Positions 48,375 to 57,508 of a DNA stretch of 64,000 nucleotides are shown here, one piece after another. Within the stretch, counting starts at the first letter, position 1, and every line of letters starts with the position of its first letter. Where the stretch lies: contig NZ_JAPPUY010000001.1 of NCBI RefSeq assembly GCF_026712245.1, forward strand, positions 1,302,001 to 1,366,000. The letters are read 5' to 3'. This DNA is from Roseateles hydrophilus. Lineage in GTDB: Bacteria; Pseudomonadota; Gammaproteobacteria; Burkholderiales; Burkholderiaceae_C. Made by a program: the position numbers and the translations under genes. Below the pieces are notes generated by a model that saw only the letters and a list, made by a program, of their open reading frames with translations, had not been told where the DNA came from and ran no database searches.

Positions 48375-49682
48375 ATGAACGAAGACCGCCTGCTTCCTCC
48401 CGACGACGCGCTGCGCCTGACGCTGCACAACGAAGTGCACGCCCGGCCACCGGCGCGCATCCGGCTGCCGGCCGTCATCGTCAACGTGGCCGTGCTCAAC
48501 GCCGGCATCAGCGGTGCCGACGAGCATGCCCACCTGCGCCGCCTGCCCGGCCAGCAGGCCCTGCCCGAGGAGGCGCTGGCCGCCAACTTCCTGCGCCTGC
48601 GCTGCGGCGACTTCTCGCTGAAGTGGGAGCGCCACGCAGAGTTCACGCGCTACGCCGTCGTCCAGCCCCTGCCGGCCGACGCCGAGCCCGGCGCGCAGAC
48701 GCTGGACGCCCTGCCCCTGCGCGTGGCGCCCGAGTGGCTGGCTCGCATCCCGGGCCGCACATTCGCGGCCATCAAGCTGGTGATGATCGAGCGGGCGCTG
48801 ACCTTCGCGCCCAGCGCACTGGCCGAGGCGCAGGCCTGGTTCGGTGCGCACGCGGTCGTCGCCTCCACCATGGGCGGACATTCGCTGGTGGTGACCGACT
48901 TCCAGCTGCGCGGCACCGGCTTCGAGCACCTCGTGGTGCTGGCCGAGCCCGGCACGCCCGAGACGCGGGCCGGCCGCATCTGCCAGCGCCTTCTGGAACT
49001 GGAGACCTACCGGCTGATGGCGCTGCGCGGCCTGCCGGCAGCCAAGTCACTGGGCGGCACGCTGGCCGAGGTGGAGGCCACGCTGGCCGCCATCACCGCG
49101 CGGCTGCAGGCGCACGCCGCGTCCGAGGCCGAACTGCTGGACGACCTGATCTCCACTGCCGCGCGCGTGGAACACGCGACCGCCGAGCACCAATACCGCT
49201 TCAGTGCCACGCAGGCCTACCACGCCATCGTCGAGACGCGCCTGGCCGAGCTGCACGAGGGCAAGGTGGCGGGCACGCAGACGCTGGGCGAGTTCATGCA
49301 GCGCCGGCTGTCACCCGCCATCGCGACCGTCAGCGCCACGGCGCAGCGGCTGGCCAGCCTGTCGCAGCGCATCTCGCGGGCGAGCGCGCTGCTGCGCACG
49401 CGCGTGGATATCGCGACCGAGGCGCAGAACCAGCAGTTGCTGGCCCAGTTGGGCGATGGCCAGCGCACCCAGCTGCGCATGCAGGCAACGGTGGAGGGGC
49501 TGTCGCTCGCGGCCATCACCTACTACGTCGTCAGCCTGCTGCTGTACTTCTTCAAGGCACTGAAGGCCGAGGGCTGGCTGCCGGTGGCGCCGGAGCTCGC
49601 AGCGGGCGCGGCCATCCCGTTCGTGCTGGCGGGCGTCTGGTGGACGACGCGGCGCATCCACCGCCGCTTCTTCAGCCACTGA
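48375..49682 (+). CDS. DUF3422 family membrane-anchored protein
   Basis: 435 residues. The N-terminal signature LRLTLHNEVHARPPARIRLPA is that of DUF3422. The middle is a long soluble alpha/beta and coiled region (about 200-370), and two membrane segments close the protein (about 376-394 and 404-424). The function of the family is not known. It stands alone between a divergent FabH-like gene and guaC. Confidence 0.86.
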   Translation: MNEDRLLPPDDALRLTLHNEVHARPPARIRLPAVIVNVAVLNAGISGADEHAHLRRLPGQQALPEEALAANFLRLRCGDFSLKWERHAEFTRYAVVQPLPADAEPGAQTLDALPLRVAPEWLARIPGRTFAAIKLVMIERALTFAPSALAEAQAWFGAHAVVASTMGGHSLVVTDFQLRGTGFEHLVVLAEPGTPETRAGRICQRLLELETYRLMALRGLPAAKSLGGTLAEVEATLAAITARLQAHAASEAELLDDLISTAARVEHATAEHQYRFSATQAYHAIVETRLAELHEGKVAGTQTLGEFMQRRLSPAIATVSATAQRLASLSQRISRASALLRTRVDIATEAQNQQLLAQLGDGQRTQLRMQATVEGLSLAAITYYVVSLLLYFFKALKAEGWLPVAPELAAGAAIPFVLAGVWWTTRRIHRRFFSH

Positions 49683-49701
49683 GACTGCGTAGAATCAATC
49701 A

Positions 49702-49792
49702 CCGGGCCCAAATTTTGTCTTCGGCCCGGCGCGTCGCGCCTTAACTTCGCCAGCGAAGTGAGCCTGCGACGCGACGGCCTCCCCGGCCGTCG
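49702..49792. promoter_or_regulatory. Structured spacer (four hairpins) upstream of guaC
   Basis: Within the 200-base gap before guaC lie four inverted repeats in a row: CCGGGCC/GGCCCGG (49702-49729, 14-base loop); GGCG/CGCC (49728-49740); ACTTCGC/GCGAAGT (49744-49759); and a perfect 8-bp CGACGGCC/GGCCGTCG (49772-49792). None carries a T run except a TTTT within the first loop. It may be a 5' leader structure of guaC or a cluster of intergenic palindromes. It does not match the purine riboswitch core that I know. Confidence 0.45.
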
Positions 49793-49882
49793 AGGGCGCC
49801 CGCCCTCTTGCCGAAGCAAGTCAAGCTGCTCGCAGCCCAGGTCGTGCACTGCCTCAACGCACGCCGCTTTGCGATCTTGAAC

Positions 49883-50860
49883 ATGGAAATCTTCGACTAC
49901 GACAACATCCTGCTGCTGCCGCGCAAGTGCCGCGTGGACAGCCGTGCCGACTGCGACACCTCGGTGCAGTTCGGCCCGCACCGCTTCAAGCTGCCGGTCG
50001 TGCCGGCCAACATGAAGACGGTGGTGGACGAGCCCATCACGGAACTGCTGGCCCGCAGTGGCCACTTCTACGTGATGCACCGCTTTGACCTGGACAGCCT
50101 GGCCTACGCCCGCGACATGCGTGGCAAGGGCCTGATCGTGTCCCTGAGCGTGGGCGTGAAGCCGGCCGACTACGCGCTGGTGGACCAGCTTGCCGCTGAA
50201 GGCGTGGGCGCCGACTACCTGACCATCGACATCGCCCACGGCCATGCCGAGAGCGTGCAGCGCATGATTGCCCACATCAAGCAGCGCCTGCCCGACACCT
50301 TCGTCATCGCCGGCAACGTCGGCACGCCGGAGGGCGTCATCGACCTGGAAAACTGGGGCGCCGACGCCACCAAGGTGGGCGTGGGCCCGGGCAAGGTCTG
50401 CATCACGCGGCTGAAGACCGGCTTCGGCACGGGCGGCTGGCAGCTGTCGGCGCTGAAGTGGTGCGCCCGCGTCGCCACCAAGCCCATCGTGGCCGATGGC
50501 GGCATCCGCCATCACGGCGACATCGCCAAGAGCGTGCGCTTCGGCGCCAGCATGGTGATGATCGGCTCGCTGTTCGCCGGCCACGAGGAGTCCCCAGGCC
50601 AGACGGTGGAGGTCGACGGCAAGCGCTACAAGGAGTACTACGGCTCGGCCAGCGACTTCAACAAGGGCGAGTACCGGCACGTGGAAGGCAAGCGCATCCT
50701 GGAGCCGGTCAAGGGCCGCTTCGCTGACACGCTGCGCGAGATGCAGGAAGACCTGCAGAGCTCTATCTCCTATGCCGGCGGCACGCAATTAACCGACCTG
50801 AAGAAGGTGAACTACGTGATCCTGGGCGGAGAGAACGCGGGCGAACATTTGTTCATGTGA
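49883..50860 (+). CDS. guaC: GMP reductase
   Basis: 325 residues, the length of the bacterial GuaC2-type GMP reductase, not IMP dehydrogenase (no CBS domains). The IMPDH/GMPR barrel has active-site Cys173 in [15 protein letters not shown], with [20 protein letters not shown] and the flap EYYGSASDF. It converts GMP to IMP with NADPH. ATG 49883 ([15 protein letters not shown]) is the family N-terminus, though no good ribosome binding site precedes it. The coding 3' end is repeated just downstream. Confidence 0.93.
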   Translation: MEIFDYDNILLLPRKCRVDSRADCDTSVQFGPHRFKLPVVPANMKTVVDEPITELLARSGHFYVMHRFDLDSLAYARDMRGKGLIVSLSVGVKPADYALVDQLAAEGVGADYLTIDIAHGHAESVQRMIAHIKQRLPDTFVIAGNVGTPEGVIDLENWGADATKVGVGPGKVCITRLKTGFGTGGWQLSALKWCARVATKPIVADGGIRHHGDIAKSVRFGASMVMIGSLFAGHEESPGQTVEVDGKRYKEYYGSASDFNKGEYRHVEGKRILEPVKGRFADTLREMQEDLQSSISYAGGTQLTDLKKVNYVILGGENAGEHLFM

Positions 50861-50961
50861 CCGCCGCAAGCGGGCACCGAGCGCGTAGCGCGATGCCCGC
50901 GTTTCGGCTCAGCCAAAACGCGGGCGAACACTTGTTCATGTGACCGCCCCCGGCGGGCACC
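50834..50961. repeat. Duplicated guaC 3' end with interleaved hairpins
   Basis: Bases 50834-50878, which include the last eight codons and stop of guaC, recur at 50917-50961 with four mismatches in 45. Between and across the copies lie two hairpins: GCGGGCA/TGCCCGC (50870-50900) enclosing GCGCGTAGCGC, and a perfect 9-bp CCCGCGTTT/AAACGCGGG (50896-50924). The second copy ends one base before the convergent kinase gene. The structure may terminate both transcripts, though it lacks a T run. Confidence 0.75.
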
Positions 50962-50962
50962 A

Positions 50963-52039
50963 TCAGCGCAGCGTCAGCGCCGCCTCGAAACCGGGCCCGA
51001 CGTTGCGCAACTCCAGCCGGCTGCCGTGCGCCTCGGCCACCAGCCGGCACAGGCACAGCCCCAGCCCCACGCCGCCGCCGTGGCGGCTGCGGGCCGCATC
51101 CGGCCGGTAGAAGGGCTGGCCCAGCTGCGCCAGCGACTCCGGCGGCACGCCAGGCCCGAAATCGCGCACCGTCAGGCGCACGCCGTCGCCCGCGCGGGCC
51201 AGCGTCAGCTGCACCTCGCCCAGCGCGGCATCGTTGTGGCGCAGCGCGTTCTGCACGAGGTTGCGCAGGCACAGCTGCATGCGCAGGCCGTCCAGCTTCA
51301 GCCGCGGCAGGCCAGCCTCGATGTGCAGGGCCACACCCGGCTGGGCCTGCTCGCGCGCCAGCGCCGCCAGGTCGCAGTCCGCCAGCGACAGCGCGCGGTG
51401 CCCCACGCCCAGCCGCTCGCTCTCCAGCAGCGCGCTGATGAGGTCGCGCATCTGCGCCAACTCGTCCAGCAAGGCGTCCCGCGAGCTGCCCTCATCCACC
51501 ATCTCGGCATGCAGCCGGGCCCGCGTCAGCGGGCTGCGCAACTCGTGGCTCAGCGCCAGCAGCAGCGCCCGCTTGCCGTCCAGCATGGCCTGGATGTCGG
51601 CGGCCATCTGGTTGAAGCGCCGCGCCAGGTCGCCGATCTCGTCACCATGGATGACGGGCACGCGGTGCGAGAACTCGCCGCGCCGGAAGGCCTCGGCCCC
51701 CAGGGCCAGCGCGTGCAGCGGCTGCACCATGTGGCGGATGGCACCGAAGGCCAGGCCCGTGACGAGCAGCAGCGCCGGCACGGCCCAGAGCAGGCCGGCC
51801 GCGCTGTCCTCCGACCACCACAGGATGGCGCTACTCGCGCAGGCCAGCACGATGAACACGGCGATCAAGCGTGCGCCCAGGGAATGGTTGAAGCGCCTGT
51901 GCTGGTGGTGCCAGCGCTGGTGCCACCGGTGCCGCACGCGCCAGCGGTATTCCCAGTCGCGGTTCATGCGCCGCGCGCGCTTGGCCTTCATGCGGTCGCA
52001 GCGCTCGCGCCAGCGGTGGTCGTAGGGGTGCGGCTTCAC
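50963..52039 (-). CDS. Sensor histidine kinase, His-rich N-terminus
   Basis: 358 residues from a GTG at 52039 that overlaps the regulator's stop as GTGA; ATG 51991 is an alternative. The cytoplasmic N-terminus is very rich in His, Arg and Trp (about 36-52). Two membrane segments (about 56-75 and 82-101) are joined by only a few residues, so there is essentially no periplasmic sensor. HAMP (about 102-155), phospho-acceptor His165 in ALSHELRSPLTRARLH, N-box LVQNALRHND and G-boxes RDFGPGVP and GGGVGLGLCLCR follow. The signal may be metal or redox bound to the His-rich tail or membrane (inference). Confidence 0.87.
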   Translation of the reverse strand: MKPHPYDHRWRERCDRMKAKRARRMNRDWEYRWRVRHRWHQRWHHQHRRFNHSLGARLIAVFIVLACASSAILWWSEDSAAGLLWAVPALLLVTGLAFGAIRHMVQPLHALALGAEAFRRGEFSHRVPVIHGDEIGDLARRFNQMAADIQAMLDGKRALLLALSHELRSPLTRARLHAEMVDEGSSRDALLDELAQMRDLISALLESERLGVGHRALSLADCDLAALAREQAQPGVALHIEAGLPRLKLDGLRMQLCLRNLVQNALRHNDAALGEVQLTLARAGDGVRLTVRDFGPGVPPESLAQLGQPFYRPDAARSRHGGGVGLGLCLCRLVAEAHGSRLELRNVGPGFEAALTLR

Positions 52040-52767
52040 GTCATCGCTCCGGCGCCCCTGGCGCGCGCCGGCAGCGCAAAGCAGTAGCCGGCATTGCGCA
52101 GCGTCTTCAGCGCCGCCAGCGGCTCCAGCTTGCGGCGCAGCCGGCTCACGAGGATGTCCACGGCCCGCGTGTAGAGCTCCGCCTCCTGGCCACGCAGGCG
52201 GTTCAGGATGTCGTCGCGCGAGAAGACGCGGCCGGGCTCGCGGGCCAGCATCAGCAGCAGTTCGTACTCGGTGCCGGTCAGCTCGACAAGGCCGCTCGCG
52301 CCGCGCACCTCGCGGCGCGTCGTGTCGATCTCCAGGCCGTCGAAGCACAGCTTGCTGGCCGATGCCGGTGGGGCCGGCGCCACCGGCGCCGCCAGGCGCG
52401 TGCGGCGCAGGATGGTCTGCAGCCGCGCCGCCAGCTCGCGCGGCTCGAAGGGCTTGGGCAGGTAATCGTCAGCGCCCAGCTCCAGGCCAACGACGCGGTC
52501 GGTCAGGTCGCCGCGGGCGGTCAGCATCAGGATGGGGATGTCGCGCCAAGCGTCGGCGCCGGCGCGCAACCGCTTGCAGAACTCGAAGCCGTCCATCTCG
52601 GGCAGCATGCCGTCCAGGATGAGCGCATCGAAGCGCTCGTCGGCCAGCCGGGCCTGCGCGGCGCTGGGCCGCGTCACGGCCTCCAGCTGGAAGTCGAAGC
52701 GAGCCAGGTACTGCCGCAGCGGCCCGGCCAGCGCCTCATCGTCATCAATCAGCAGCAATCGGTGCAT
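52036..52767 (-). CDS. OmpR-family response regulator
   Basis: 243 residues. The receiver (about 3-115) has DDD at 8-10, Asp52 as phospho-acceptor (LILDGMLPEMDG) and KPF at the end. The winged-helix DNA-binding domain (about 145-238) has LTGTEYELLLMLAREPGRVFSR and VSRLRRKL. An Ala/Pro linker joins them. It overlaps the ferredoxin-like gene by 23 bases upstream and the kinase gene by four downstream, so this is a tight four-gene operon. Confidence 0.92.
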   Translation of the reverse strand: MHRLLLIDDDEALAGPLRQYLARFDFQLEAVTRPSAAQARLADERFDALILDGMLPEMDGFEFCKRLRAGADAWRDIPILMLTARGDLTDRVVGLELGADDYLPKPFEPRELAARLQTILRRTRLAAPVAPAPPASASKLCFDGLEIDTTRREVRGASGLVELTGTEYELLLMLAREPGRVFSRDDILNRLRGQEAELYTRAVDILVSRLRRKLEPLAALKTLRNAGYCFALPARARGAGAMT

Positions 52768-53068
52768 GGGCCGGATTATTCGTGTCGGCCGCCACCAGCG
52801 TGATCGCGCGCTCGGGGCAGGCGCCGACGCAGCGGCCACAGGCATGGCAGTCCTGCGGCTGGACGGCGAAGGCCTGGCGCCAGTCGTGCGCCCAGCCGCG
52901 CAGCTGGCCGCTCAGGCTGAGCGCGCGGCGATCGAACAGGCCCAGCGTGCCCAGCGCCAGCACGCCCTGCGGACAGGCCACGACGCAATCACCCGCGCCC
53001 TCGCAGCGGTTGCGGTCGATGTGCGGCAGCCAGCGCTGCGGCGCCGCGATGGCGTTCGTGCCGCTCAT
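52745..53068 (-). CDS. Ferredoxin-like protein with one altered cluster site
   Basis: 107 residues. The second cluster motif is complete (Cys74, 77, 80, 84 in CHACGRCVGACP). The first reads CEGAGDCVVACP (Cys22, 28, 32), with Ala25 where the second cysteine of CxxCxxCxxxCP should be. It may therefore hold a 3Fe-4S or no cluster there. The two sites are about 42 residues apart, longer than in simple 2[4Fe-4S] ferredoxins. ATGA overlap with the Spy-like gene upstream. An electron-transfer or redox-sensing role for the downstream two-component system is inferred from co-transcription. Confidence 0.83.
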   Translation of the reverse strand: MSGTNAIAAPQRWLPHIDRNRCEGAGDCVVACPQGVLALGTLGLFDRRALSLSGQLRGWAHDWRQAFAVQPQDCHACGRCVGACPERAITLVAADTNNPAHAPIAAD

Positions 53069-53481
53069 GCGCGGGCGCTCCTCGCCGGCCCCAGCGTGCT
53101 GCGCAGGGCCTGGCGCTGCGCGCCGTTGAGCGATTCGAAGAACTCCGCGAACGCGTTGACCAGGCCGGGCCCGGCCGCGCCCAGTGCCGCCAGCCGCGCG
53201 TCGACCAGCTGCGCCGCTGCCTCGCGCGGGAACTGCTCATGGGCCAGGAAGCCGGCCAGCTCGGGGCCTTGCACCAGCTGCCGGAACGCATCACGCTGCT
53301 GCTGCAGCTGCGCCAGCCAGGCGCCCAACCGGCGTGTCTGCTCTTCGTCCAGCGCGAGACGCGCGCCCAGGCGGGCCATCAGCAGGTGGGCGAAGCCGTC
53401 GCCGTGGCGGCCCAGCCGGTGGCCCTGCCCGAAGTGGTGGCGAAACTCTCGCTGGGCCTGCCAGCGGCGGAGGAAGTTCAT
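53065..53481 (-). CDS. Spy/CpxP-like LTxxQ protein without signal peptide
   Basis: 138 residues from ATG 53481 (53514 is an alternative; neither has a clear ribosome binding site). Mostly helical, with two LTxxQ-like motifs, LDEEQ (44-48) and LNGAQ (118-122), spaced as in Spy/CpxP chaperones and metal sensors. It has a basic His/Arg-rich N-terminus (FRHHFGQGHRLGRHG). Unlike true Spy/CpxP it shows no signal peptide, so it may be cytoplasmic. It heads the ferredoxin-regulator-kinase operon. Confidence 0.62.
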   Translation of the reverse strand: MNFLRRWQAQREFRHHFGQGHRLGRHGDGFAHLLMARLGARLALDEEQTRRLGAWLAQLQQQRDAFRQLVQGPELAGFLAHEQFPREAAAQLVDARLAALGAAGPGLVNAFAEFFESLNGAQRQALRSTLGPARSARA

Positions 53482-53659
53482 GGCGATGCACGGGAGGGTG
53501 GGAGTGGTCGTCATGATTGCGTTCGGGCCCGCGCGGCACATCTCGCCGGGGTATCGCCGGGTTTCGTTTTGTATCGGGGGCGACCCTTAAAATCGTCGGC
53601 TCCCCTCCCCTGAGACATGCACCGCGCACGCCGCGCGGCGCGCCAGCCGAGACCTGCCC

Positions 53660-56473
53660 GTGACCGAACTCGCCAAGTCCTTCGAACCCGCCGCCCTGGA
53701 AGCCCATTGGGGCCCGAAGTGGGAATCTGCCGGCCTGTACGCGCCGACCCTGGACCCGGCCAAGCCCTCGTTCAGCATCCAGCTGCCGCCGCCCAACGTG
53801 ACGGGCACGCTGCACATGGGCCACGCCTTCAACCAGACGGTGATGGACTCGCTGACGCGCTACCACCGCATGCTGGGCCACAACACGCTGTGGGTTCCGG
53901 GCACCGACCACGCCGGCATCGCCACGCAGATCGTCGTCGAGCGCCAGCTGCAGGCCGCCGGCCAGAGCCGCCACGATCTCGGCCGCAAGAACTTCGTCGC
54001 CCGCGTGTGGGACTGGAAGCAGGAGTCCGGCAACACCATCACCAGCCAGATGCGCCGCCTGGGCGACTCGGTGAGCTGGGGCCACGAGTACTTCACGATG
54101 GACGAAAAGCTCTCGAGCGTCGTCGTCGAGACCTTCGTGCGCCTGTTCGAGGAAGGCCTGATCTACCGTGGCAAGCGCCTGGTGAGCTGGGACCCCATCC
54201 TGCAGTCCGCCGTGTCGGACCTGGAAGTGGCCTCCGAAGAGGAGGACGGCTCGCTGTGGCATATCCGCTACCCACTGGCCGACGGCTCAGGCTCGCTGGT
54301 CGTCGCGACGACCCGACCGGAAACGATGCTGGGCGACGTGGCCGTCATGGTCCACCCCGAGGACGAACGCTATGCCGCGCTGATCGGCAAGCTCGTCAAG
54401 CTGCCGCTGACGGACCGCGAGATCCCGGTCATCGCCGACGACTACGTGGACCGCGAGTTCGGCACCGGCGTCGTCAAGGTCACGCCGGCGCACGACACCA
54501 ACGACTACGCCGTCGGCCAGCGCCATAAGCTGCCGATGATCTCGGTGCTGGACCTGCAGGCTCGGATCAACGATCAAGCCCCCGAGGCCTACCGCGGGCT
54601 GGACCGCTTCGTCGCCCGCAAGAAGATCGTCGCCGACCTGGAGGCCCTGGGCCTGATGGTCGAGATCAAGAAGCACAAGCTGCAGGTGCCGCGCTGCGAG
54701 CGCACCGGCCAGGTCATCGAGCCCATGCTGACCGACCAGTGGTTCGTCGCCGTCACCAAGCCCGGCGCCGATGGCACCAGCATCGCCGACAAGGCAATTG
54801 CCGCCGTCGACACCGGCGCGGTCAAGTTCCACCCTGAGCAGTGGGTCAACACCTACAACCACTGGATGGGCAACCTGCAGGACTGGTGCATCTCGCGCCA
54901 GCTGTGGTGGGGCCACCAGATCCCGGCCTGGTACGGCACGGGCGGCGAGCTGTTCGTCGCGCGCAGCGAGGACGAGGCGCGCGCCAAGGCCACCGCCGCC
55001 GGCTACACCGGTGAACTCACCCGCGATCCGGACGTGCTGGACACCTGGTACTCGTCCGCGCTGGTGCCCTTCTCCACGCTCGGCTGGCCCGAGAAGACGC
55101 TGGAGCAGGAGCTGTTCCTGCCGTCGTCGGTGCTCGTCACGGGCTACGACATCATCTTCTTCTGGGTCGCCCGGATGATCATGATGACGACCCACTTCAC
55201 CGGCAAGGTGCCGTTCAAGGACGTCTACATCCACGGCCTGGTGCGCGACTCGCAGGGCCAGAAGATGAGCAAGTCCGAAGGCAATGTGCTGGACCCGGTC
55301 GACCTGATCCAGGGCTGCGACCTGGACACGCTGACGGCGAAGTCCACCGTCGGCCTGCGCAAGCCCGAGACGGCACCCAAGGTGGCCGCCCGCGTGAAGA
55401 AGGAGTTCCCGGAAGGCATGCCGGCCTACGGCGCCGACGCGCTGCGCTTCACCATGGCCAGCTACGCGTCCCTCGGCCGCAACATCAACTTCGACACCAA
55501 GCGCTGCGAGGGCTACCGCAACTTCTGCAACAAGCTCTGGAACGCGACGCGCTTCGTGCTGATGAACACCCAGGGCCAGGACTGCGGCCTGACCGAAGCG
55601 CAAGGCCACTGCCCGCCGGGCTACAACAAGTTCAGCCAGGCCGACCGCTGGATCGTCAGCGAGCTGCAGCGCGTGGAAGCCGCGGTGGCCCAGGGCTTTG
55701 CCGAGTACCGCCTGGACAACGTCGCCAACAGCATCTACAGCTTCGTCTGGGACGAGTACTGCGACTGGTACCTGGAAATCGCCAAGGTGCAGATCCAGAC
55801 CGGCGATGAGGCGCAGCAGCGCGCCACGCGCCGCACGCTGATCCGCGTGCTGGAGACGACGCTGCGCCTGCTGCACCCGATTGCCCCCTTCATCACCGAA
55901 GAGCTGTGGCAGACCGTGGCGCCGGTGGCCGCCCGCAAGACCGTGGACTACCTCGGCCAGGCGCCCTACCCCGTCGCCCAGCCCGAGCGCATCGACGCGG
56001 CGGCCGACGCCTGGATGGCGCAGCTGAAGGAAGTCGTCGGCACCACGCGCAGCCTGCGCAGCGAGATGGCGCTGAGCCCGGCCGAGCGCGTGCCGCTGCT
56101 GGTGGGCGGCGACCTGTCCTTCCTGTCCGAAGCCGCCGCCGTGCTGAAGGTGCTGGCCAAGCTGAGCAGCGTCGAGCTCATCGCCGACGAGGCTGAGTTC
56201 ACGAAGCAGAGCGCCACGGCACCCGTGCTGGTGCATGGCGCGGCCAAGCTGGCGCTGAAGGTGGAGATCGACGTCGAGGCCGAGCGCGCCCGCCTGACCA
56301 AGGAGGCCACGCGCCTGGAAGGCGAGATCACCAAGGCCGAGGCCAAGCTCGGCAACGAGAGCTTCGTCGCCCGCGCGCCCGCCGCCGTTGTGGAGCAGGA
56401 GCGCGCTCGCGTGGCCGGCTTCAAGGAAACCGTCGCCCGCCTGCGCGAGCAGCTGGCCCGGCTGCCGGCCTAA
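53660..56473 (+). CDS. valS: Valyl-tRNA synthetase
   Basis: 937 residues, starting with GTG. The class I motifs are HMGH in [16 protein letters not shown] and KMSKS in [14 protein letters not shown]. An editing domain lies between them ([17 protein letters not shown]). The C-terminal coiled coil (about 865-935), rich in Glu/Lys/Ala, clamps the tRNA. It overlaps the convergent dehydrogenase-like gene by four bases. Confidence 0.96.
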   Translation: MTELAKSFEPAALEAHWGPKWESAGLYAPTLDPAKPSFSIQLPPPNVTGTLHMGHAFNQTVMDSLTRYHRMLGHNTLWVPGTDHAGIATQIVVERQLQAAGQSRHDLGRKNFVARVWDWKQESGNTITSQMRRLGDSVSWGHEYFTMDEKLSSVVVETFVRLFEEGLIYRGKRLVSWDPILQSAVSDLEVASEEEDGSLWHIRYPLADGSGSLVVATTRPETMLGDVAVMVHPEDERYAALIGKLVKLPLTDREIPVIADDYVDREFGTGVVKVTPAHDTNDYAVGQRHKLPMISVLDLQARINDQAPEAYRGLDRFVARKKIVADLEALGLMVEIKKHKLQVPRCERTGQVIEPMLTDQWFVAVTKPGADGTSIADKAIAAVDTGAVKFHPEQWVNTYNHWMGNLQDWCISRQLWWGHQIPAWYGTGGELFVARSEDEARAKATAAGYTGELTRDPDVLDTWYSSALVPFSTLGWPEKTLEQELFLPSSVLVTGYDIIFFWVARMIMMTTHFTGKVPFKDVYIHGLVRDSQGQKMSKSEGNVLDPVDLIQGCDLDTLTAKSTVGLRKPETAPKVAARVKKEFPEGMPAYGADALRFTMASYASLGRNINFDTKRCEGYRNFCNKLWNATRFVLMNTQGQDCGLTEAQGHCPPGYNKFSQADRWIVSELQRVEAAVAQGFAEYRLDNVANSIYSFVWDEYCDWYLEIAKVQIQTGDEAQQRATRRTLIRVLETTLRLLHPIAPFITEELWQTVAPVAARKTVDYLGQAPYPVAQPERIDAAADAWMAQLKEVVGTTRSLRSEMALSPAERVPLLVGGDLSFLSEAAAVLKVLAKLSSVELIADEAEFTKQSATAPVLVHGAAKLALKVEIDVEAERARLTKEATRLEGEITKAEAKLGNESFVARAPAAVVEQERARVAGFKETVARLREQLARLPA

Positions 56474-57423
56474 GCGCGGTAGTAGTCCACCGCCGGCGGC
56501 GGTGCCGCCGCCGTGCGGCTGCGTGGCGGCATCAGCAGCTCGTCGATGGCCCGGGCCACGGCCCAAGCCGCACGCACGCGCGACTCGCGCGTCGTGCCGG
56601 CCACGCGCGGCGTGACCTGCAGGTTGGCCAGCCCATTCAATGGCCGCCCGCCCTCCAGCCAGCCCGGTTCCAGGCTGTCGAACCACGCGGCCCGCAAGCG
56701 CCCGCTGCGCAGCGCCTGCATCAGCGCCACCTCGTTGACGAGGCTGGACTGGCTCACGCCCACCAGCACCTGCTCGGGCTTGGCGATCTCCAACTGCCGC
56801 TCGCCCACCAGGCCACGGAAGCGCTCGAAGTACGGCAGCAGCAACACCAGGCCGTCGCTCTGCTCCATCAGCTCGCTGAGGCTGACCGCCTCGATGCCCC
56901 AGCGCAGCCAGGTCGAATCACTGGGATGGGCCGCCGGGTCGTAGCCGATCACCCGCGTGCCGAAGGCCTGCAGCAGCTGCGTCAACACCTGGGCCGTCGG
57001 CGTCAGGCCCAGCAGACCCACCGTGGCACAGCCCAATTCACGGCCGACCCGCAGGCCATCGCTGCCTTCCACCGGCAGGCGCCTGAGCAGGCTGAGCAGC
57101 GCGCCGATCACGAACTCCGCCTCGGCGCTGGCCGTGGATGCCTGTGAGCGCACCACCTCCACGCCCGCCTTGCGGCAGGCCTCCATGTCGATGTTCTCGG
57201 CACCACCACTGGCGCGGCCGATGGCGCGCAGCACCCGGGCCCCGTGCAGCAACTCCGCATCGACCCGCACGCCCGGCGGCGCCACCAGCGCCCGCGCGTG
57301 TTGCAGCGCATCGGCCAGCGCCTCGTGGTCGCCGACGAGCTCGGGCGCGAAACGCGCGTCGTGCCGCTCGGCCAGCCACTGCACGACATCGGCCTCCAGC
57401 GGCTCCAGGATCAGAACGGTCAT
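56470..57423 (-). CDS. 2-hydroxyacid dehydrogenase-like protein lacking catalytic residues
   Basis: 317 residues with the D-isomer 2-hydroxyacid dehydrogenase fold: [31 protein letters not shown] and [17 protein letters not shown]. The usual catalytic Arg of NxARGxxVDExAL is Gln225 ([14 protein letters not shown]), and the catalytic His of TPHxAGxT is Arg273 (VTPRVAGTT). The nucleotide loop is altered as well ([13 protein letters not shown] for GxGxxG). It probably does not reduce keto acids and may bind a ligand or act as a regulator. It is divergent from galU. Confidence 0.8.
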   Translation of the reverse strand: MTVLILEPLEADVVQWLAERHDARFAPELVGDHEALADALQHARALVAPPGVRVDAELLHGARVLRAIGRASGGAENIDMEACRKAGVEVVRSQASTASAEAEFVIGALLSLLRRLPVEGSDGLRVGRELGCATVGLLGLTPTAQVLTQLLQAFGTRVIGYDPAAHPSDSTWLRWGIEAVSLSELMEQSDGLVLLLPYFERFRGLVGERQLEIAKPEQVLVGVSQSSLVNEVALMQALRSGRLRAAWFDSLEPGWLEGGRPLNGLANLQVTPRVAGTTRESRVRAAWAVARAIDELLMPPRSRTAAAPPPAVDYYRA

Positions 57424-57508
57424 TGCTTGTTGTGCCCAACTCGAGGGTCAAAACCGTCACATGTCGCATGACAGAATCCCGGCGCCCTCATCTGAAAACA
57501 GTGTACCC

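Noticed and set aside
49683-49882. Purine riboswitch before guaC
   Set aside because: Hairpins are present but the conserved junction bases and kissing-loop sequences of the guanine/adenine aptamer are not; kept only as an unassigned structured spacer.
54287-56686. 799-codon open frame antisense to valS
   Set aside because: Shadow of valS; composition is that of reversed high-GC codons and no start signal is seen.
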